Below the pieces are notes generated by a model. It had not been told where the DNA came from. It did no database searches and was given only the letters and a program-made list of their open reading frames with translations. A DNA stretch of 6,071 nucleotides from Spirochaetaceae bacterium (GTDB lineage: Bacteria > Spirochaetota > Spirochaetia > Treponematales > Treponemataceae). Below are positions 1 to 4,879 of this stretch, piece after piece (position 1 is the first letter of the stretch; each line of letters begins with the position of its first letter). A program made the translations under genes and the position numbers. The stretch covers positions 1 to 6,071 of the forward strand of contig JAISVD010000101.1 in the NCBI GenBank assembly GCA_031271875.1, given 5' to 3'.

Positions 1-573
1 CGAGGCGTTGACATCGCTTCCGCTGAATCCGAAGCCTCCGGAGAGATAGGTGTACCCGAAGCCAATAGACAGGTTCGGTTTTATCACATCCTGCTGGAGG
101 ATCGGGAAACGGATATCCCCGCCCACCATGTTGTATTTGTAGCTGATCTCTGCGCCAAAAAGATTGGAAAGATCGAGAATAGCGAATTTCACCCCCAGAT
201 CAAAGGGGATGAATAAACCACCAATACGGGCCTCAACACCCATTGCCGGAAACACGAATTCATTGTCCTTTCCGGGAAGAGACACCGATGATATTCCCAG
301 CTCTTTGAGCGCCTTGTTGACGCCTGTGGTATCCGCCTTTGTCGCCCCTAAGGATGCGCCCACGCCGAAATGGGGCGGCATTGATGGAATCAACTTGCCG
401 ATATAGCCGTCCGACCATGTTCCTGACAGTACGGCGTTGTCCGGTGCAGTTTCGGCCAGATCCCCGATAAATTCGTCAAAACCAGCCCTGATTTTATCCG
501 CACTACTATCAAGGGCAAATATCGAACCGGTGAGAACTGCGAATATAGTTAACAGCGAGATATAGTTCTTCAT
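1..573 (-). CDS. Exported, probable outer-membrane beta-barrel protein (C-terminus outside window)
   Basis: The frame is open from ATG at 573 down to base 1, giving 191 residues with no stop, so the 3' part is missing. The start is supported by a perfect AGGAGG six bases upstream. Residues 1-20 form a signal peptide: a short charged start (MKNYI), a hydrophobic core, and a likely signal peptidase I site after IFA (18-20). There is no lipobox cysteine, so it is not a lipoprotein. The mature part has alternating aromatic/glycine stretches typical of outer-membrane strands, such as FGVGASLGA (69-77), MGVEARIGGLFIPFDLGVKF (111-130), AEISYKYNMVGGDIRF (141-156) and LSIGFGYTYLSGGFGFSG (168-185). A polar, partly helical segment (22-45) precedes the barrel-like part. 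I do not recognise the family; the beta-barrel assignment is inferred from composition and strand pattern. It is transcribed divergently from the tRNA gene. Confidence 0.75.
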   Translation of the reverse strand, partial: MKNYISLLTIFAVLTGSIFALDSSADKIRAGFDEFIGDLAETAPDNAVLSGTWSDGYIGKLIPSMPPHFGVGASLGATKADTTGVNKALKELGISSVSLPGKDNEFVFPAMGVEARIGGLFIPFDLGVKFAILDLSNLFGAEISYKYNMVGGDIRFPILQQDVIKPNLSIGFGYTYLSGGFGFSGSDVNAS

Positions 574-579
574 AAAAAA

Positions 580-585
580 CCTCCT
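580..585 (-). promoter_or_regulatory. Strong ribosome binding site of the exported protein gene
   Basis: The plus strand reads CCTCCT, so the mRNA has AGGAGG followed by six U residues and then AUG at 573. This is a full Shine-Dalgarno match at good spacing and fixes the start codon of the minus-strand gene. It contrasts with the plus-strand genes here, several of which have weak or no such site. Confidence 0.8.
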
Positions 586-610
586 ATAGTCTTTTTCCAT
601 CTATAAAAAC

Positions 611-619
611 AGTATATCA
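611..619 (-). promoter_or_regulatory. Extended -10 promoter element for the exported protein gene
   Basis: Read on the minus strand, this is TGATATACT: a TGn extension directly in front of a five-of-six -10 hexamer (TATACT). No good -35 hexamer lies at the usual distance, which fits extended -10 promoters. Transcription would start near 604, giving a leader of about 30 bases that contains the AGGAGG site. A small inverted repeat (622-638) lies immediately upstream, over the -35 area. Confidence 0.5.
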
Positions 620-621
620 CC

Positions 622-638
622 GGAAAAAATCATTTTCC
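622..638. repeat. Short inverted repeat over the -35 area of the minus-strand promoter
   Basis: GGAAAA and TTTTCC (six bases each) flank a five-base centre. The dyad sits directly upstream of the extended -10 element of the exported protein gene, where an operator could lie. The arms are AT-rich and short, and chance occurrence in AT-rich spacer DNA is plausible. No known regulator is implied. Confidence 0.3.
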
Positions 639-704
639 TGAAAGACAATTCCAAAATCGGGAAAGTTTTACAATTGCAGTCATAAATAAAAAATCTCAAA
701 ATGC

Positions 705-733
705 TTGACATTTTTTCCTGTAAAAGGTATAAA
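705..733 (+). promoter_or_regulatory. Sigma-70-type promoter of the tRNA-Phe gene
   Basis: TTGACA at 705-710 is a perfect -35 hexamer. It is followed by exactly 17 bases and TATAAA at 728-733, five of six for the -10 hexamer. Transcription would start around 740, a few bases before the tRNA at 746. This is the best promoter in the window and fits a highly expressed stable RNA gene. Confidence 0.88.
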
Positions 734-745
734 CAATAACACAAT

Positions 746-818
746 GCCGCTGTAGCTCAGTCGGTAGAGCAATGGACTGAAAATCCATGTGTCGACAGTT
801 CGATTCTGTCCGGCGGCA
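746..818 (+). tRNA. tRNA-Phe (anticodon GAA), CCA not encoded
   Basis: A full cloverleaf of 73 bases can be drawn. The acceptor stem 746-752 pairs with 811-817 (seven pairs, one of them T-G). The D stem is GCTC/GAGC (755-758 with 767-770) with GG in its loop. The anticodon stem ATGGA/TCCAT (772-776 with 784-788) closes the loop CTGAAAA, with GAA at 779-781. The variable loop has five bases (789-793). The T stem GACAG/CTGTC (794-798 with 806-810) closes the loop TTCGATT. The discriminator is A818, and TAG rather than CCA follows, so the CCA end must be added by tRNA nucleotidyltransferase. The gene has its own promoter and terminator and appears to be a single-gene unit. Confidence 0.97.
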
Positions 819-821
819 TAG

Positions 822-853
822 GCCATTCTGAACAGAGTGGCTTTATTTTTTTT
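822..853 (+). terminator. Intrinsic terminator after tRNA-Phe
   Basis: GCCATTCT (822-829) pairs with AGAGTGGC (834-841) around the four-base loop GAAC, giving eight pairs including one T-G. It is followed by a T-rich tract, TTTA then eight T residues, ending at 853. It lies three bases after the tRNA and should end that transcript, so the ankyrin gene starting at 875 probably needs its own promoter or some read-through. Confidence 0.88.
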
Positions 854-864
854 CTGATAACTAC

Positions 865-876
865 TATATTTATAAT
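865..876 (+). promoter_or_regulatory. Candidate -10 elements at the start of the ankyrin gene
   Basis: Two overlapping -10-like hexamers lie here: TATATT at 865-870 and a perfect TATAAT at 871-876, the latter running into the start codon. Neither has a convincing -35 partner, since the upstream bases are the T-tract of the tRNA terminator. If TATATT is used, the transcript would begin at or next to the ATG, giving a leaderless mRNA. The assignment is tentative because the spacer is AT-rich. Confidence 0.28.
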
Positions 877-1774
877 GATGAAATGGCTTATTGTTAATTC
901 ACCTATTGAATCACGCATCAGTAACGATATCATGTCGTTCCTTGTTTCACATCAAATCGACACTATGCGGTTTGAGTGCAGCGGAGAACAGAGCGGTTGC
1001 ATAAATGATATATATGGGACACTTCAGGAGATTACCCATATAATTCTGCTGCTCAACGAAGCGGCGGAGTATCAGAGTGTTATTCAGTATATTTCGGGAT
1101 ATACCGCCGGAAGGGATATCCCGCTGTACATTGTCGGGAAGACCGGCGCTTCGGTCCCGTGGAACCTGCAATGCGCGGTGATATGCCCCGATCCGGAGGT
1201 GCTCAAGGAGAAGCTGGAAAATAATTTTGATTATTTTCTGGCTGTTGACGAGCAGCGGCGGGCGCATAAAAAACTCTATGATCAGGGAATACCTCTGACC
1301 TCGGACTGCTTGGCGTCATTTGTCACCGCGGGAGACATTGATACGGCTTCCATGTTCCTTACGGCGGGGATAAGTGTCAATGCCCGTGATTCCGATGGGA
1401 CTCCGATGCTCTGTGTCGCGGCCCGGGCGGAGCAGACCGACATGATCAATCTGTTTATCACCAAGGGGGCTGATATCGATGCAGTTTCCTCCGACCGGGG
1501 ATATTCGGCCGTCATGGACGCTGTGTGGAAAAGCCGCTACGAAATGGTAAAAATACTTGTCGATGCGGGGGCGAATCTCAATTTCGTCAGCCGTGACGGG
1601 CAGACAGCGCTGGTGCTCGCTGTCGGCGCCGGAAATGAACCTATCTGTGAACTTCTTTCTACCCACGGGGCCGATGTCAATATGAAGGACCGTATGGGCA
1701 TGTCAGCGCTGGATTACGCGAAGCTCTTTAAAAAAGAGAATCTTGTATCGCTTTTCACTGCTGCAAAAGGATGA
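875..1774 (+). CDS. Ankyrin-repeat protein with a separate alpha/beta N-terminal domain
   Basis: The protein has 299 residues, no signal peptide and no membrane segment, so it is probably cytoplasmic. The C-terminal half carries about five ankyrin units near residues 141-171, 174-206, 208-239, 241-272 and 274-298. Typical pieces are AVWKSRYEMVKILVDAGANL (216-235), DGQTALVLAV (241-250) and ELLSTHGADVN (259-269). Ankyrin repeats bind partner proteins. Residues 2-120 look like an alternating alpha/beta fold: strand KWLIVNS, a helix, strand THIILLL (54-60), a helix, strand IPLYIV (82-87). This recalls TIR-like or flavodoxin-like domains, but I cannot name the family. ATG 875 and ATG 878 are both possible starts, and neither has a Shine-Dalgarno site. 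The stop lies 13 bases before murG, which suggests cotranscription. The partner and function are unknown. Confidence 0.88.
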   Translation: MMKWLIVNSPIESRISNDIMSFLVSHQIDTMRFECSGEQSGCINDIYGTLQEITHIILLLNEAAEYQSVIQYISGYTAGRDIPLYIVGKTGASVPWNLQCAVICPDPEVLKEKLENNFDYFLAVDEQRRAHKKLYDQGIPLTSDCLASFVTAGDIDTASMFLTAGISVNARDSDGTPMLCVAARAEQTDMINLFITKGADIDAVSSDRGYSAVMDAVWKSRYEMVKILVDAGANLNFVSRDGQTALVLAVGAGNEPICELLSTHGADVNMKDRMGMSALDYAKLFKKENLVSLFTAAKG

Positions 1775-1787
1775 TACACTATGCGGT

Positions 1788-2927
1788 ATGAAAACGCTGG
1801 TGTTTACAGGCGGAGGTACCGGGGGACACATATATCCCGGACTCGCCGTTATTGATGAATTACAAAAAATAAGCACCTATTCCGTTGTCTGGCTGGGAGC
1901 CTCCTCCGGTGTGGACCGGAAAATTGTTGAAGACCATGGGGTTCCCTTTATCGGGGTTCCTTCGGGCAAGCTGCGCCGGTATGTTTCCTTTCAGAACATC
2001 TTCGATGTGTTCAAAATACTGGGCGGTTTTATTGCTTCCGTATATCATCTGTCCAGGCTTAAACCTGCGGCTGTTTTTTCGAAGGGCGGTTTTGTCAGTG
2101 TTCCCCCCTGTTTTGCGGCGCGTTGCTTGGGGATCCCCGTTTATACCCATGAGTGTGACTTTTCTCCCGGGCTTGCCACGCGGCTGAATTCGCGTATCGC
2201 CGCACATATTTTTGTTTCTTACCGGGAAACCGCTGATCGCCTCCTGAAACAGGTCCGCTGTCCGGTTACCGTAAGCGGAAATCCCGTGCGTCCGGTTTTC
2301 TACGGGGGCGATCCGGAAGCGGGCAGAGAATTTCTCGGTCTGCGGAAGAGCACTGTCCCCGGTGCGGGAGATGAGCCGCCGGTGCTGCTGGCGCTCGGCG
2401 GAAGCCTCGGGGCGCGGCAGATAAACGCTCTTATAGCGGAGAACCTTGAGTGGCTCTGCCGCCGTTTTACCGTTGTCCATCAGACAGGGGGAAACAATGC
2501 GGATCAGGCGGCGGATGTATCAGTTCTGCCTGAGAATATCCGGGGCAGATATAAACCCTATGCCTACCTGAAGGCGGAGATGCCCCATGTCCTTGCCGCC
2601 GCAGATATTGTGGTTTCCCGTTCCGGCGCGAATTCCCTCTGGGAGTGCGGTGTCGCCGGAAAGCCGATGCTCCTGATACCACTCTGCGGTTCCGGAACCC
2701 GGGGGGATCAGGTTGAAAACGCGGAGTTTTTCCGGAGCAATGGAGCTGCGATTGTTCTTTGCGGGGACAGAGCTTCCGGGGAAAATCTGAAAAAAGAGCT
2801 TGAGATTCTGCTTGCAAAGCCGGATGTGCGGACCGGAATGGCCGGGGCCGCAGCGAAGATCACCGGCGGTACGGAGCGACGTCCCGCCGCTTGTATCGCG
2901 GAAATCCTCGCCGGAGAGATTGTATGA
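1788..2927 (+). CDS. murG: MurG, lipid I N-acetylglucosaminyltransferase
   Basis: MurG transfers GlcNAc from UDP-GlcNAc to lipid I, making lipid II on the inner face of the cytoplasmic membrane, the last intracellular step of peptidoglycan precursor synthesis. The 379-residue GT-B protein shows the family motifs in order: GGGTGGHIYPG (8-18) in the N-terminal loop, KGGF (99-102), HE (121-122), SGNPVRP (163-169), GGSLGAR (204-210) at the start of the C-terminal domain, SRSGANSLWE (277-286) with the donor-binding glutamate, and GDQVENAEFF (306-315). Length is normal. ATG 1788 is chosen because family members begin MKTLVFTGGG or similar. A TTG at 1743 in the same frame would add 15 unrelated residues. 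The ribosome site is weak: AAAGGA (1766-1771) lies 16 bases upstream. Translation may be coupled to the ankyrin gene ending 13 bases before. Confidence 0.96.
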   Translation: MKTLVFTGGGTGGHIYPGLAVIDELQKISTYSVVWLGASSGVDRKIVEDHGVPFIGVPSGKLRRYVSFQNIFDVFKILGGFIASVYHLSRLKPAAVFSKGGFVSVPPCFAARCLGIPVYTHECDFSPGLATRLNSRIAAHIFVSYRETADRLLKQVRCPVTVSGNPVRPVFYGGDPEAGREFLGLRKSTVPGAGDEPPVLLALGGSLGARQINALIAENLEWLCRRFTVVHQTGGNNADQAADVSVLPENIRGRYKPYAYLKAEMPHVLAAADIVVSRSGANSLWECGVAGKPMLLIPLCGSGTRGDQVENAEFFRSNGAAIVLCGDRASGENLKKELEILLAKPDVRTGMAGAAAKITGGTERRPAACIAEILAGEIV

Positions 2928-3409
2928 GTTATGCCGTAATAGATATTGTGTTTGCCCTGCTGCTGCTGTTCTGTATCATCAGGGTGACTGTCAAGGGATT
3001 TATCAGCGAATTTTTCTCGAAAGCCGCAGTTATTCTGGGAGTTCTCGGCGCGGTTCTTTTTTTTAAGAAACTTGCCCCATATGCCGCGAAGCTCCTGGGA
3101 GAAAATGTATTCTCTGAGATCGTAGCGTTTCTGCTCATTTTTATCGGAATATATATCATTATAAAAATTACTCAGACCTGTGTGGGTTCCCTGTTTAAGG
3201 GCGAATCCCTGTCCGCTCTGGACAGAGCCCTTGGTTTTTTTCTCGGGTTGCTTGAAGGGCTGCTTGTTATTGCTGTATGCCTTATCGTCATCCGGCTTCA
3301 GCCTTTTTTTGACCCCGAATCGCTGACCCACAGCAGTTTTTTCAGCAGGTTGTTTTCACCCTTTCTCTCAGCCCCTGAAGTGACGCTGAGGGAATTCATT
3401 ACCGGATAA
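2924..3409 (+). CDS. cvpA: CvpA-family integral membrane protein
   Basis: The protein has 161 residues with four hydrophobic segments, near 4-19, 32-48, 64-82 and 104-123, and a polar C-terminal tail (124-161). Family hallmarks are the aspartate in the first helix (D7), KGF plus E29 between helices one and two, and the signature LDRALGFFLGLLEG (99-112) entering helix four. CvpA proteins are inner-membrane proteins named for a role in colicin V production in Escherichia coli; their biochemical activity is not settled. The start ATG overlaps the murG stop as ATGA, with GGAGAG five bases upstream, a classic coupled start. An in-frame TTG at 2891 would add 11 residues coded inside murG and is less likely. 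The gene symbol follows the family name. Confidence 0.85.
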   Translation: MSYAVIDIVFALLLLFCIIRVTVKGFISEFFSKAAVILGVLGAVLFFKKLAPYAAKLLGENVFSEIVAFLLIFIGIYIIIKITQTCVGSLFKGESLSALDRALGFFLGLLEGLLVIAVCLIVIRLQPFFDPESLTHSSFFSRLFSPFLSAPEVTLREFITG

Positions 3410-3414
3410 TACGT

Positions 3415-4737
3415 ATGTTTGATAATCTGCTTTTCCAGAACGCCGGAGAACTCCTTGCCGAAGATGTACAGAACAACCGTCTGCCCCAGTCGATGCTCTT
3501 TTCCGGGCCCCCGGGCGCGGGAAAACTCACCTCTGCGCTGGAGCTTGGCCGGGTTCTGTCATGCCGGGAGACCCCTCCAGGGCTCTGGCAGTGTAACTGC
3601 TCCTCCTGTCTGCGGCACAAATCCCTGAGCCATTCTGAACTGCTTGTCATGGGCCCCCGGGATTGCCTGCTCGAGATACAGGCCGCCCGTTCCTCCTTTG
3701 AAGCCGCCGTTGCCTCCGGCGCGAGGCACCTGACCGCTGTGCGGTATCTGTTTGTACGGAGTATCAGAAAGCTGGTAGTCCGTTTTAATCCGGTGCTCTG
3801 GGAGGGTGATGATACCCGTATCTCCAGGGCCGCGCCTCTTGTCGCCGAGATCAACGAGCTGCTTGAAGAGTTCGATCCCCTGCGTCCCCTGCCGCCGGAA
3901 AAAGCCATCAGAAAGTCTGTTGAGTCCCTGATAACCCTCTGCGGAAAGCTTGAGGACGGGTTCCTTTACGATACCATACCTGTGTCGCATATCCGGAATG
4001 CCGCCGCCTGGGCCCACTTTGTTCCGTCGGGAAACAAAAAGGTGCTGATTATCGAAAATGCGGACAGGATGCAGGAATCCGCGCGGAACGCACTGCTGAA
4101 GATACTGGAGGAGCCGCCTAAGGATGCCGTGTTTATTCTCACCACCTCCCGGCGCGGGGCGGTGATGCCGACGATCCTCTCCCGGCTGCGCACCTACGGG
4201 TTTGTGGACAGAACCCCGAAGGCACAGCAGGAGGTGATCTCCCGGGTTTTTCATGCAGAAGAGTTCTCCTCCGGATCCCTGACTGACTACCTGTATTCGT
4301 TTCTTCCCGTAGCGCCGGCGGTCCTTGAAAGACTCGCGGCCCTGTTCCTCCGGGAGGTGCTTGTCAGGGCCTCGGATGAAGGCAGAAATTCCTCTGCGGT
4401 TCTGGAGCAAGCCATCGATTCCTTCCTCAATGAGCTTTCAGGGGCGGCTGACAATGGGCCGGAGTACGGCGGGGAGGAAGATATCGCTTCTTTTATCATT
4501 AATCAAACAAAAAACTTTGAACCCCGCATACTTTTCCGTATATTTTTAAGAGGGATTATCCGTATATTGCGTTACTCCCTGCGGATCCCGGACACCTGCG
4601 CCCGGGATTACCAGATTTCGTATAGATGGACAGCGGTAATCGGTGAAGCCCTTGAGCATGTTACGGTGTACAATCAGTCTCCCTCGGCGGCTCTGGAGCT
4701 TCTGTGTACGGAGCTGGGGACGTCTCTGGATATATAA
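3415..4737 (+). CDS. holB: DNA polymerase III delta-prime-like clamp-loader subunit with a large insertion
   Basis: This 440-residue protein has the AAA+ clamp-loader plan of delta-prime, which helps load the sliding clamp during replication. Visible are a P-loop-like GPPGAGK (31-37), four zinc-type cysteines C50, C60, C62 and C65, a Walker B equivalent KVLIIENAD (209-217), the family motif NALLKILEEPP (225-235), and ILSRLR (254-259) in the place of the SRC motif, which keeps the arginine finger but has Leu for Cys. Walker B has E-N instead of D-E, so ATP hydrolysis is unlikely, as expected for delta-prime. Escherichia coli delta-prime has 334 residues; the excess is mostly about 100 residues between the cysteine module and Walker B (roughly 86-186), helical and charged. 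The start lies five bases after the cvpA stop with only a weak CGGA site. DnaX is less likely because hydrolytic residues are missing. Confidence 0.85.
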   Translation: MFDNLLFQNAGELLAEDVQNNRLPQSMLFSGPPGAGKLTSALELGRVLSCRETPPGLWQCNCSSCLRHKSLSHSELLVMGPRDCLLEIQAARSSFEAAVASGARHLTAVRYLFVRSIRKLVVRFNPVLWEGDDTRISRAAPLVAEINELLEEFDPLRPLPPEKAIRKSVESLITLCGKLEDGFLYDTIPVSHIRNAAAWAHFVPSGNKKVLIIENADRMQESARNALLKILEEPPKDAVFILTTSRRGAVMPTILSRLRTYGFVDRTPKAQQEVISRVFHAEEFSSGSLTDYLYSFLPVAPAVLERLAALFLREVLVRASDEGRNSSAVLEQAIDSFLNELSGAADNGPEYGGEEDIASFIINQTKNFEPRILFRIFLRGIIRILRYSLRIPDTCARDYQISYRWTAVIGEALEHVTVYNQSPSAALELLCTELGTSLDI

Positions 4738-4738
4738 T
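4733..4738 (+). promoter_or_regulatory. Candidate internal -10 element before the histidine kinase
   Basis: A perfect TATAAT overlaps the stop codon of the clamp-loader gene. There is no convincing -35 hexamer at 16-18 bases and no TGn extension, so support is only the hexamer and its position. If used, the transcript would start near 4745 and carry a leader of about 130 bases that begins with the inverted repeat at 4747-4763. Confidence 0.25.
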
Positions 4739-4746
4739 CTTTCCGG

Positions 4747-4763
4747 TGCCGACAGAATCGGCA
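4747..4763. repeat. Perfect inverted repeat in the gap before the histidine kinase
   Basis: TGCCGA (4747-4752) and TCGGCA (4758-4763) flank the five-base loop CAGAA, six GC-rich pairs in RNA. It lies ten bases after the clamp-loader stop. The following bases are GTTTCAG, not a T-run, so it is not a standard terminator. It could be a weak attenuator, an RNA-processing or stability element, or the 5' end of a kinase transcript. Confidence 0.4.
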
Positions 4764-4789
4764 GTTTCAGCGCCTCCGCGAGCAGGAAT

Positions 4790-4879
4790 ATGTCCGGAGT
4801 TATGCTTTTGAATGTGAAGAGAGAACCCGTTTATCATGACCGGAGGAGCGGAAATATCGGGTTGAGGATGCAACAATGA
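4790..4879 (+). CDS. Possible 29-codon leader ORF coupled to the histidine kinase
   Basis: An ATG at 4790 opens a 29-residue frame starting MSGVMLLNVK and ending RMQQ, whose TGA overlaps the kinase start as ATGA. AGGA (4784-4787) precedes the ATG at only two bases, too close to be ideal. The peptide resembles nothing I know. The four-base overlap could allow coupled translation, but a frame this short can arise by chance. This is a candidate only. Confidence 0.18.
   Translation: MSGVMLLNVKREPVYHDRRSGNIGLRMQQ

Noticed and set aside
164..406. Plus-strand 80-codon frame at the left of the window
   Set aside because: It lies opposite the exported protein gene, which has a signal peptide, a perfect ribosome site and an open frame to the edge.
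746..853. tRNA-Phe 3' end as an integration site for a mobile element
   Set aside because: No integrase gene and no repeat of the tRNA 3' end is visible; an ordinary terminator and housekeeping genes follow.
1743..1787. TTG start adding 15 residues to MurG
   Set aside because: The added residues overlap the ankyrin gene and are not part of the MurG fold; the ATG at 1788 begins exactly at the conserved first strand.
1860..2480. Minus-strand open frame of about 206 codons inside murG
   Set aside because: It lies antisense to murG, which carries every family motif across the same bases. The translation is rich in Arg, Pro and Gly with no recognisable domain.
2708..3331. Minus-strand open frame of about 207 codons across murG and cvpA
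   Set aside because: It spans the junction of two well-supported coupled genes on the other strand and looks like low-complexity shadow sequence.
3559..4410. Minus-strand open frame of about 283 codons inside the clamp-loader gene
   Set aside because: It is antisense to a gene with clear AAA+ motifs. Its composition is GC-driven and it has no plausible ribosome site or domain.
4808..4836. TTGAAT with TTATCA at 17 bases as a promoter for the kinase
   Set aside because: The -10 hexamer matches the consensus at only one position.
4643..4879. A 78-codon plus-strand frame across the end of the clamp-loader gene and the gap
   Set aside because: Its first 30 codons are a shifted reading of the clamp-loader C-terminus. 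Only the last 29 codons from ATG 4790 are kept, as a low-confidence candidate.
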